Source of the DNA: Balanoglossus misakiensis
Lineage: Eukaryota; Hemichordata
Assembly: GCA_040954595.2 (NCBI GenBank)
Contig: CM082578.2
Location: forward strand, 14,818,001 to 14,882,000
Length of the DNA: 64,000 bases
Direction of reading: 5' to 3'
Within the stretch, counting starts at the first letter, position 1, and each line of letters opens with the position of its first letter. Position numbers and translations under genes: made by a program. Shown in pieces: positions 1-64,000 of the stretch. The notes beneath the pieces are model-generated. The model searched no databases and was not told where the DNA came from. It worked only from the letters and a program-made list of their open reading frames with translations.

Positions 1-53280
<53,280 letters not shown>

Positions 53281-54200
53281 GGTTGAAATACGGATAGGGA
53301 AAAACTGTGATTTCTGAAAAATTCCCGATTCACTCTCTCACGATCTCCATATTTTCCTTCATCTGACATGAGTTACATCCGGGCATTCCATAATTACGAA
53401 AATATTAAGCCCTAACCATTTTCATAAAGGGGGCGTATCATTTTCTGTGTTCACTTTCACTTATAAATTGTTTTTGTTTCAGCTTTGCTTGGAATGAAGT
53501 CTAGTTATGTAATCTGCTTGAGATCCTCTTCAAACAGATGTGGGAAACTAATCCGTGGGATGGACCGACATGTCTCGCCCGACAATGTCACGAACTAAGA
53601 AATCCGTCTTTACCTCTCACCCCTAACACAAGAGTGCAACAATCAGCTCATAATAAGAGACCATAGAGTGAAGACAACGAGTATAACTGTGACCTGTGTG
53701 CGTTCGCCAAAAACAATACTGTATGCGACCGTGAAATTACATTTATTTTTAACAGAGAAATATTGACAACTGTCATTTTACACAATAGTGACGTTTGGTT
53801 TCATTTTCCTGCCCACGTTCAGATGACGATAGCGATGCAGACATTTTACGCTTCGCCATCTTGTTCTATTCTGAAGTGCCAAGATTTCGATTTCAGGATT
53901 CAGTAGAATCTCATTACATTAGTTGGAGAAAAGACAGACGCATGCGTCTTCTGGCATGGGGCCCTCCCCATACCATCCAGTGCTTGGAACGTTTTTGTTT
54001 CTTTTGTACAGTTTTCTTTCTTTCTTTCTTTCTATCGCCAACAGGTAAACTTTTAAATCGACCGAATGATTTACCAGTCACGGTCAGGATACAATGCAAC
54101 ATGTACAATTGTAAAAATGTATCACAAAAGAAAACGAATTGTGAAACGTCGATTGCTGAAACAATTAAAGAACTGCCATTGTGAAAATGTGTACACATAG

Positions 54201-54212
54201 TTGATTGATTGG

Positions 54213-54269
<57 letters not shown>

Positions 54270-54270
54270 A
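54201..54270. repeat. (TTGA)n tetranucleotide microsatellite
   Basis: About 17 units of TTGA on the plus strand with one GGTTGA interruption. Confidence 0.95.
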
Positions 54271-55588
54271 TGGTTGGTTGATTTTTAATTTGTTAAATAA
54301 TCTTTTATAACCTTCTGATCTGCACGTGCACTACACACGAAGCCTAATACGAGTGTCCTAGTAACTTATACAAAGAAAGGACTGCCTAAGCCTTACTGAA
54401 AACTGGAAGATGTCACATGGCTTTAGTAACAGTCTAAACATGATAAATAACATTCATCCTTATTCAAACACTGCAAAACCCGAGTCTTTTGCAAGCATTC
54501 CACGTACAAGAAGAACTATATCCCCATGCGCCGGGTCTTTATCATTCGAAGACGTTTGGAGACGTTTGGAGGCATTGGTGTAAGTCTGCCTGTGACCCAA
54601 AAATTTACTTTTATGTTTAGTCAACAGTTTGCCAGTGTTTGCCGCATGTTGAGAAAAAAAATAACGTTCTCTCAAAATCAATAAAAGTACTAGTGGTTTT
54701 TGATTTTGAGGTTTTCCGATAACGTGATATTCTTGGGGAAGTGTGCCAAGGCACATATCTAAAAATCTCAACATTTCTGGTTTGGTTGCATACATCTACG
54801 TGATACAGCATAATGTGACTGTCAAAGAACCCGTACCTAGTACCTGGTAAGTGACTTTTTCCAGCAAGATCTGTTGTGTTACATGCTGTTTTCTACGAGA
54901 CTTGGAGAACTTCATGAGCAAATGCTATGAAAGGTGTTTTTTTTTTCTTGCGAACAAACATTGGCTGAATCACTTCAATATTGACTCAAACACGTAAACG
55001 AGACAAGTTTGCCTGGGGCAGCCTCAGACCACGGGCAGTAATTAGTATGTCCTAGAACAAAACCTCATCAGACAGGTCTTTCAGATTCATCGAGGCGGCT
55101 ATCGTATGTGCCGATAGGGGGCATCTCGCTTTCTTGTGCGTTTCGTCTCATGATTTACATTGTTGTGTGGCATGAATGCTCAATTGTCAGCTGAGAGTGC
55201 CTCTTTTCTCATTTCACCAGCCCACAGGCATAAACTGGAAGACCAATTTACGTTTCTGTTCAACTTAAATTTCCACAGAATGTCAGTCGAGCCATGACAC
55301 TCGACATGTCTAAGCTTATTTGTAAGAAAAACAACATTCTCAACGTCTACTGACACAGACTCGCTGGTGTATAGAAAGCCTAGTAACTTTAGTGGAAAAT
55401 CGGAAATTCGTGGCAAAGGATCTTGGTTGCTTTTAAAAAAAACCCCACACAATTCCGACGAGAACTCGTTGATGGCATAGTTAAGTGAGCGAAAGACGCA
55501 GATTATCTGTAGTAGCCTTTAGCAGTACAATGTGCATGCATAATTATCTGCACATTTATTCTGACTTTTGCTTTATTGCCAAACGTGT

Positions 55589-55680
55589 TTAACCCGTTCA
55601 CCCCAGTTCCTTCTAAAGAGGTCCAACTTTACCATAACATTTCCAAACCACACTGGTGAATGGTTCTAGTGAAGAGTTAA
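55589..55680. mobile_element. Diverged copy of MITE family A
   Basis: Starts TTAACCCGTTCACCCCAGTT and ends in TTAA. It shares GGTCCAACTTTAC, CCAAACCA and TGGTGAA with the element at 14,403-14,497, in the same order. The right end is degraded. Confidence 0.55.
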
Positions 55681-57363
55681 GTTTGATAATTATATATTCT
55701 AATAAACGTCGGTGAAAATTGGTGATTCAACATTTTTTTGTCCATCCAATCAACTATCATGCCTATCCATCAAACTGGTATTATCCTCAACATTTCCATG
55801 GTAATCCTTACGTTGGAATATGGACGTTAACAACACTCAAAATCCATAATCCACATAAATTAGCGATTTTATTGATGTCATCACACCAGCAAACAGATAT
55901 TACGCAGTAATCGTTAGGTTTATTTAATTACAGGACGCAAGTAATGTTCAAATTCAACAAAATTCATGAACGCTTCAGTGACTCTTAAAGTTAATCCAAA
56001 CTGCGCATGAGCTTGATTAAAATAAAAGTGACGACAAAGAATTAGACCGTATGGTGCGTAGACCCAAAACGACAGTAAGGTCACCCTGACCTCAGATGAA
56101 CCGTTTGCCCAATGTCACACTACAATCTGCGATTTTCTATTCATTTCTCAAGCTCTGTGATTGTAATCCACAATTTAAACAAACCACGTTAGAGGTGTTC
56201 TCCGACTTCCGTGCAATATTTCGTTCAGTCAACCTGGTTCATCGGATATATATTTTCAGTGGTGAGTACTGTAGCGCCACCAAGGTTCAAAGAGGTATTT
56301 GAGAAAACTTGTGGGAAAATATGCTAGTACAACAAGCTTTTCCAGTCCGTCGCATACTGATCTTATTATCAAGCGACAATCAACGCTGCGAATATCGATA
56401 GACTGCTTTTCCGAGGTTGCCAATCGATACACTAACACACTTTCCAAATGAAAATTATGTTTAATGCATTAACATTTCTAAATGAATACGTATACTTTGG
56501 TATACACGTGCACCTTCCGATAATAATCAAGTGAAAAACTGAAAATAATATGCGGGCGCTATTCAGCATATTTCCACGCCAACACCTGCATACATCACCA
56601 CCAGCCTCTCGAATCGTAAAGCCACGCATAGATCTCCTTGAATTTACACTGCGCAAATTTGCTGAGATTGATTGGTTATGGGATGAAGTAGTATAGAACT
56701 TTCAGTTACTATGGTGGCAGAGGAATGGGGCATATTTTGCAAACTTCCATGTCGTACACAGATATGTGTACGACATAGAAAAGCATGAAGGTGTCGAAAA
56801 AACCTCTCTAATGTAATCTGGTAATACACAAAATGAAAAGTAACGCACAAATCAAATCACCGACGTCACCGCGCACGTGCACGAAGAGGATAAAGTCGAG
56901 TTTATACTGCCCTCTTGTGTTAATTGATAGAAAACGTGCGTCAGCAGCAGCTGAAACGGTTCTTGAGTTTTTCTGTGTAATCTTTAATGACGGTGGTAAA
57001 TAAGAAAAAATCCACGTAGATTAAAGGCCAGACAACTCCCAGGGACGTTGTTACGACCCTACGTTTAGGGATAGACCCTAGAGCCTACGGTTTACGTCAT
57101 GGACGTTGGCCTAGACCTACTTGTCTTTCATACTGTCTAAACTGAACTTGAAGTCGCCAAGTGCCATTGGCATTGGAATCAACAAATTGATGGGTTTTGG
57201 GCCTAAATATATGCTTTGTGTTACCCCTCTGTAGCGTAGAATTCGTCGTCCATATGTTCTAAATCCTAGCTACATTTACTTAGTCTCAGTACTGACCGCT
57301 TTGGACAGTCGTCCATGCCTGCACAATGTAATTACAATTACACACATAGGGAGTCAGAATCTC

Positions 57364-57375
57364 AAGATGGCGGCG
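57364..57375 (+). promoter_or_regulatory. YY1-like motif over the DCP1 start codon
   Basis: AAGATGGCGGCG fits the YY1 consensus AANATGGCGGC, often found just downstream of start sites of housekeeping genes in animals. A functional role is inferred. Confidence 0.45.
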
Positions 57376-57495
57376 TCGGCAGCAGGAAGAATGAATCTGG
57401 CTGCTCTACAGCAACAGGATCCCTACATAACCCACATTGTTGATACGGCTACACAGGTAGCACTATATTCTTTTAATCCAGGAGCTAACGAATGG
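57367..57495 (+). CDS. DCP1: mRNA-decapping enzyme 1 (DCP1), first coding exon
   Basis: DCP1 is the EVH1-fold activator of the DCP2 decapping enzyme in cytoplasmic P-bodies. This exon encodes 43 residues: MAASAAGRMNLAALQQQDPY, then ITHIVDTATQVALYSFNPGA and NEW. It matches the start of human DCP1A/B (LAALxQxDPYI, TxQVALYxF, ANxW), and human exon 1 ends at the same Trp. The start is ATG in AAGATGGCGGC; the upstream in-frame codons contain no ATG. Donor TGG/GTAAGT, phase 0. The rest of the EVH1 domain (WEKTD-like exon 2) was not found before position 64,000, so the gene continues outside the window. Assignment to DCP1A or DCP1B is not meaningful if the lineage predates their duplication. Confidence 0.93.
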
Positions 57496-60400
57496 GTAAG
57501 TTTTACATACGGAAATTTTCACTTTAGCGGCCATTGTAACAGTATTTGATACTTCACCGAGAACCGCGTCGTTAGACAAAACAGAGACATTAGTCATAAC
57601 GGCTATCAGTCCGACATCCAGGTCGATTAAAATAAACTGTGACGCAGTTTGTAATGTGCCAGCTTATCCGTTTGGTTAGCGAGCGAAAGTTCCCCAAGGC
57701 TGGCTGGTTCCTGTCCAGTCTTGACGCTGGGCTGCACTCCCTGTACCACGCTTGTTTTCATTACCGATTTGGACCCCCTCGGATGACGATAATTTTGTAA
57801 ATTTTCGTGAAATGTACATAGACGTGAATCACGTAGACTGCGATATCGGTACATAGCGCCACCTGTGGCGAATTTTACACTTAACGTTTGTTTCTGCTAG
57901 ATGTATTTTTCTTTCTTATTAAAACTTCATTTTTCTCACTTAAACAATCACATTTACAGTATTATTTTTTTGAAAAAAATAACGCATGGTAGAGGAACAT
58001 TACAATAAAATTCCTTCTTGAAAGCCACAACTACAATTTTGCAACAGACAACACTAGATATTGTCTACCGCAGGAAAGAGAAACAGCCTAAGTTGATATG
58101 TGAAATATATCAAATTTCTGCATAGGCAAGATAGATATCTTCTTCTAATGATTGCACAAGTGGTCAACTCATATATTTCATAGCAGTTGTGGATGGATCA
58201 AGAAAACAATTTTACAGTCTGGCACAAGTATGCTGATGTACATGCCAGCTGTTCCATCAGCAGTTCGTTTATGTAAATGGAAATTTTTGTTATATTTTAA
58301 GGAAATTTAAAAAATGTTAAAACACCATGTGCCATGTTTCCAAAAAAAATTGTTTGAGTTACAAATGTACATGTTGAGCTAATCCCATGATGTGACATTT
58401 TGAAAGAAATTAAGATATGCCAGGGAAACGCACAATGCTAAAAACTAAGGCCTGAAGCACTCTCTCATATTGGAGTAAACCAATACTTTGCACAAATATT
58501 GCCTGAGGGATGGAATCTGCTTGTATGCATTATTAACACAGAAACATGATATAATACACTATGAAGCACAGATAACATGTCTGGGAAGATATTTCAGCTT
58601 AAATTTGGGTGTTCAAGTAAGCTCAGTTGTTTGGGTCTGCCACTGAGCTAGGGAGTACTGTACCAATATGTAAATTGTACACAAACATTTTAGACTCATT
58701 GGGACTGTACTTTAAATTATTAAAACATTTTGTCACACATAATTTAATGACAGTGGTACATATACATATACATGTAGCTGTTTTGAAGTCGCAACCATGC
58801 TGCAGTCTGACAATGGTGGCAGCTACAAATGTTGTATCAAAGTGTCTACGTGGTATCAGATGGTGTAATAACATGCTGTGCTCCTTCAGTGCATATTATG
58901 TACATGTGACAGATGGTGGATGATGTCATGGTTGATGCCAATGTTATGCTTTCCCCTAATTACTCCTCTAATCCGTCAAATGTAAGATTACCTGACAGTC
59001 AGTCAGTCAGTCAATCAGCCATGCAGGCAAAGCAGCTTATTGTCTTGGCATGATATTGGATGCACATATAACTCATAAGGGGAACATTTGTTTTGCATTG
59101 TGTGTTGAGTCAACCATCTCAAGGATGACTGACCCATGAACAGTTGGCTCAAAGAAGTTATTAGTAATTTGAACACAACTCTGTGTCTGTTATCAGCCCT
59201 TCATGTTGAATTATATTTTAATAAAAGCTGGTGTAAGCGTTGAATCGAGATTGCAGAAGACGATGTTTATGAGAGAACAAAATGTGTTAATTATAGTATA
59301 TTAAAAACATTACCATCCCTCATTATCAAACCCTGAAACATTGGACTGTTTTACAATGAAACTTGCTACATTTGTATCATGTATGCATTGCACTGTTTCA
59401 TAAAATGAGTGAATATAACCATCTGATCCGTACAAAACATGGCGCAGTTATATTACCTAGTGTTATCATTCATCTCTGCTAAATCTGCACAGAGTTTGGG
59501 GGATTTTAAGAACATCAGGGATTAAGTATACAGTCGCTGCTAGTCAAGATTTGTTGGAGATTGAAGTCCATCAATGATAAATGACTTTTTAACTACAGTC
59601 TGGTGATACAGGGCCTGGTTCATTTCTCAGAATCACTTATTCTGCAAACCCGTCAAAATGCTGACTTTTTTACTGTTCCGTAAGTCATTTTCTGTTTACA
59701 TGCACCAGTTCACAGGGTATTTGTCATTGCTATAGCAGCAGTATTGCTACTACTCCTCGTGTAATTAATAATTGAACACAAAATATTGCAATTAAAATGA
59801 AACACTTTTTTTCCTCCAGCAGATCATAATGCTCGCAGTCAGAGTTACATCTGGTGAAAGATTTCTTTTTTAACGGTGTTTCATTTTAGGTAGCCACATT
59901 GTAGAATTTGTAATTTGTCGAGCCATCTGTCAAACATGGATGAGGGATTCATGGCAAACTGGGAAAATGGTATTTCATCAAAATAATTCCCATATTGCTG
60001 GATGTGGCCTACTTCAGAATAAAATATTACATGTAGATTTCTACAATGTTCTGCTTCAGAAGTCACATGATAGCAAATACTCCTAGATATAAAACACGTG
60101 CCTATAAATTTTTCTATTTCTACATCATACTTGTAAGATATGTATGGCCATTTTGACACACCTGGTGTTGTTTATAAAATTAAATGTTTCTGTCTTACTC
60201 TGAAGCTTGATTGTGTCACTGTACTTTGCTGGAATTATTAACTTGCATGTTTGTTTATGGTCAGTGAATATGTGAGATGCATTGCATGTGGACTTGCAAT
60301 GTTTCCAGCCGTGTCATTTCAGTACGAGGACATCATTTCAAATTGTCAGACATTCCTTTCTATACAAGAATAATGTACTGCAATAGTTGAATGCAGGGAG

Positions 60401-63400
60401 AGTGAAAGAATGCCTGCGATGTCACACCTGTGTCATCTTTTCAATATCCGATGGTTTTGATGAAGTAATGTAACATATACAGGGTAGTCATCTCAAAGAA
60501 TGAAATGTAATGAGTTGTCTTCAGGTCAATGAATTTGCTATGCAGCAGTTATTTTCGGCCATGTCTGGTAATTTCCAAGCTACATATGTACAAGTATGGG
60601 GCCTGGCTTACACGTGTAGGAAAGTGTTGCCATTTGACTTGAAGATTTCCACATACATGAAGATCACAAAGTGGGCAGTGTTCTCTCTGATGCTAATTTG
60701 CCTAGCCTGAGAATTCAAGTAATTGTGATGGAAATGATTGGTGTTTTTCTAAAATCATAGACACAGAAATAAAAGGATGATGACTACATTGTAATATGAT
60801 AATTTGACTTGAAATACATGTACTGATTGATAAACAAAATTTTTCCGCAGAATGATAAACATGTGTATAGGAAATCTCCCATGCATGGTACTATCCCTAG
60901 ACTATAAACCCCTGACAGTGCAGAGACAAAATTGAGCTTTTGCAGTTCTTTGAAGGATGGTAAAAATCAATATTTGATAATGGCCTCACCATTTGCAGAT
61001 TTATCATGGGTTTATGTATGTTTGTGTCGTCTTAGTAGAAATGATGGCAAGATGAAGGCAGATAATGTTTGGCATATCAAATGATGAATGATGATTGCTC
61101 TCGTTACGGAACATACAAGAGAAAAAGGCTTATCATTCCAGTGAAACTTTTGTCATGTAGCTGCTGTACAGAAGATAATAATTCCCTAATTAAAACCTGA
61201 CGACTGTTATCAAATTGTAAAATCATAGTAGAGCACTGTTGTTTACTGTGCATAAAGTAAGGATAACTCTCTTTCTTGTTTTTTTTTTTTAATTTAATTT
61301 TCTGTTTCAAAGATGCCAACAGTTAGACATTTGGTTATTTGTTAGAATGCCTTGTGAGAAAGGTGAATTCAATTGACAGAAATGGATGAAGAAATGTTTG
61401 AAATGTCAACCAGACTGTTGAAATGCAGCATACATATCCATGCCCAAAGATGCCTGACTACTTTAGAAACCCCACTGTTTACTTAAAGTGCCATTACATG
61501 TAATTTCCAAACAAGCTTCTAAATGTTTATAACAGAGTGGAGTTAAGTGAACATTTTCCATTATATTTTCCTAATTTTCTATTATCTGTCTCCGTTTCCA
61601 AAAAAACTTAGTGCCATGTCAGTTCTTCAATAGCTGAGTTGACTCAAAGGCCACCAGGATCACATTGTCATCATTGTAGAGAGCATATGCCCTTCTGCAC
61701 ATTTAATGTTGATGGTTTTCTCAGCTGCTGTTAGTTTAGAAAGTATTGGAATGAGGAACAGATAGCCTATCCGCAGTTAATGACAGGGCATGTTCTCTCA
61801 GTGTAAAGGGCTGTCATGGTGTACAATGCACATTGACAATCTGACCCTGGCCCCATGGTAAACTCCTCCTTCGTGGCAGTATGTGATCCTTTACTGTAAA
61901 TTATCCTCTGAAGTTGCACGAACCTGTCATCGTCAGAGGTGACCAGTGTCTGCGCTGCCATGTACTTGCAAGTAGCGTCAAATAAGCCCTGTGCAGTGCT
62001 GTGACCCGATAATATTGAATCAATACAGTGGTCCACAACAAGTGTTTTTGTAGAACACAAGTAAAGGACATGTAATGTAACAACTTCTTGATATTTTGCC
62101 ACTGTTTGAAATCTGTCCAAATGGCGTAGCACATCGCATGCGGAGAAGGCATGCGGTCTCTTGGCTGAGCCAAATAAACCCACAGCCAAAAAGTTCGCCC
62201 CTGTGACAAGTCCTGACAAATCCCTGTTGCAAACAGAACATTTGATCACATACAGTATATTTACTTAGAATGGATAATTTTGAGTGTGGACCATTTTATC
62301 TGGATAAATTATTTTTTTCCAATCATATAATATAGATCGCTCATCACATTAGGATCAGATGCAAATGAAGCTGCCAAAGCTATAAAGGGCAGTATGTATT
62401 ACATGTCAAAGCTCAATAATATGTACATGCAAGGTGACCTTGAATTTTTATGTTTAAATTATTATTGCATTCTAATATTAATAACCTCACCCCCACCCCA
62501 TACCCCAAGTCAGATATTTAAGAAACTCATTTCCAAGTTGTATACAGAAAATCCCACTGGTGTTCAATTATCAGATTATGCTTCCTGTAAATAATCTTAT
62601 CATTTGAATTCAATATTGCCTGTCATTTTTGCACTATCTATATATTGCTAATTGTGACCTACTTTCTAATGATGGATGAGTGACTCTGGAAATGGTTTCT
62701 ATTGAATTTGTGTTTTCAATTTTCATAATTGCAATAAAGGCATTGTGGTCTACTGTTAGACCAAAGTACAATGTACATGTATAATGTCCCGGCAAAAAAC
62801 AGTCATGAGTGTTACAGTTAGATGCTAAGATTTCAGAAATTTTCGACGAGAGCTTTCAATGCTCACAGCAAGATGATAACACAGCTTCCAGGTGTCTGTA
62901 TGAGCATAATGGAGAAAAGATCATCGAGACTGAAATGCTATCCAAATTCCCCATGGAATTGAATTGTGGAGAGTAGAAAAGGCCTGCTGATAAGATCTTA
63001 CTTGTACAGATTGATAAAATGAAAAAAGTGACACATGATACAAAAACATCTCATTTGGTAGTACGCCTACAAAATTTGGGTTATATTTATAATAATTTTA
63101 AGTGTTTGATAAATTTATGAATCTTTATACATTTTGGTGCTGTGTATAAGTATTTGCTTTTTACATTAATTCTGACAGATAATTGATCTTGTTTTTCCAG
63201 ATTTCAGTTGAAACCAGGCCTTTCCATTAACCTAGGTACTCCTGAATCCTAATTTTTGCACAAGCCATATTTAGGATCCAATTTCAAGATCCAATTTCTG
63301 ATAATACTGCTAAACTTTTGATAAACTATTGATTTCAGTTTGATGTGTATGATTGAAGAGATTCCCTGAATTTTTTTGAGTCGTGCCTCATTCTTTCTTG

Positions 63401-64000
63401 TAAAATATGCTCCAAGAACTGTCATCGATTTTATTTCCAAGAAAATGTGTCACTGCCTGTTTGCATATCACATGCCCTTTCATATACTAATGCGAAAGCA
63501 CTGATAAGAAGAACAATAAAATCAACATTGGCAAACGGGTTGTCCAACGTTTTCTTTTAAATCAAATCATATTCAAAAACTCCGCATGTGCATCTGTTTA
63601 CGTTGTGATAACAAGCAATGGAGTTTCACTAGCACTGTTTAACCTCATTCATATTTTTCGACCAACATCCCTTATTAAACTGTTTGGAGAAAAAAAATTA
63701 TACCATTCTTTTACCCATACAACCTTTGGGCCTGTAATTTGCAAAACAGCAAAAGAATATATTCAATCAGAATTGGTTTTGCTTTGAAATGTTGAAACAC
63801 TGTAGGTGGGTCATGTAACATGTACAGGTTGTTAAGTCATGTGTTCAACTTATTGAAATTAATATCTCCAGTAAAATATATATTACTTTTCAAAGTGGGA
63901 CTTTAAAATGGTAATGTGAAACCTTGTGTCCTGTAGAGTACATTATTTAATCTAAATAAGCATTTATTACAGTTTTTAATAGGCCTGTTGAAAAATAAAT
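57496..64000 (+). other. DCP1 intron 1 (over 6.5 kb, continues beyond the window)
   Basis: No second DCP1 exon was recognised. The region holds a short CAGT repeat at 58,995-59,018, a minus-strand open frame at 61,767-62,223 and otherwise AT-rich DNA. Confidence 0.7.
61767..62223 (-). CDS. Unidentified minus-strand open frame, possible terminal exon or retroposed fragment
   Basis: About 150 codons are open from an acceptor-like TTTGCAACAG to a TAG stop. The peptide includes DLSGLVTGANFLAVGLFGSA, ACDVLRHLDRF and SKGSHTATKEEFTMGPGSDC, with several cysteines near the end. There is no in-frame ATG near its 5' end, so it would have to be an internal or last exon. The length in AT-rich DNA is more than expected by chance and local GC is higher than its surroundings, but I recognise no family. 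It may be a nested gene, a pseudogene or a transposon relic. Confidence 0.3.

Larger units (their letters stand above)
53281..57366. promoter_or_regulatory. Head-to-head intergenic region between the Cav1 and DCP1 start codons
   Basis: About 4.1 kb that must hold both 5' UTRs and promoters, unless an upstream Cav1 exon was missed. It contains GACGTCAC (CRE-like) at 56,862 and a CACGTG E-box at 56,874 about 0.5 kb before DCP1, a TTGA microsatellite, a family-A inverted-repeat element, and open frames without recognisable domains (for example minus 54,460-54,795 and 55,180-55,452). No clear TATA box was assigned. Confidence 0.6.

Noticed and set aside
53795-54184. 129-codon plus-strand open frame with an equally long antisense frame
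   Set aside because: Both strands are open over the same stretch, composition is low-complexity in part (TTTC run), and there is no conserved motif.
54460-54795. 111-codon minus-strand open frame in the intergenic region
   Set aside because: No recognisable domain and no convincing splice or start context. A non-annotated relic or chance frame.
63180-63260. Possible DCP1 exon 2 after TTTTTCCAG near 63,200
   Set aside because: The translation does not resemble the EKTDxEGTLFVY continuation expected after NEW.

Overview
The window is animal genomic DNA: AT-rich, intron-rich and without prokaryotic features. Two protein-coding genes are clear, and both are cut by the window edges. The compact but intron-rich structure, minor-spliceosome introns and small TTAA-flanked inverted-repeat elements suggest an invertebrate, perhaps a slowly evolving marine lineage such as a hemichordate, echinoderm, cephalochordate or lophotrochozoan. 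I cannot name the species.

From position 1 to 53,280, on the minus strand, lies almost all of one L-type (Cav1) voltage-gated calcium channel alpha-1 gene. I placed 39 successive coding exon positions, numbered in transcript order, each with splice sites and matching reading-frame phases. Two positions carry duplicated alternative exons. Spliced, they give about 1,669 residues covering the N-terminus, all 24 membrane segments, the four pore glutamates (EEEE), the beta-subunit binding site in the I-II linker, the EF-hand and the IQ calmodulin site. The distal C-terminal tail lies beyond position 1.

The most interesting parts of the channel gene are: (i) two U12-type introns, one AT-AC (52,313-52,635) and one GT-AG (18,993-19,117), each with a matching donor and branch point; (ii) two pairs of mutually exclusive exons, one for IS3-S4 (27,449-27,755) and one for the domain IV turret before the pore (3,748-4,064); (iii) a trinucleotide microsatellite starting 7 nt into an intron; and (iv) a 22.9-kb intron 3.

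About 4.1 kb separates this start codon from that of a plus-strand gene, DCP1 (mRNA decapping cofactor), whose first coding exon is at 57,367-57,495. Its next exon is not visible and probably lies past 64,000. The human paralogues have the same head-to-head order (DCP1B-CACNA1C and DCP1A-CACNA1D), so this looks like a preserved ancestral gene pair.

The rest is intron and intergenic DNA with microsatellites, two families of miniature inverted-repeat elements flanked by TTAA, and one unexplained minus-strand open frame inside the DCP1 intron (61,767-62,223). I saw no tRNA, rRNA, CRISPR array or autonomous transposase.
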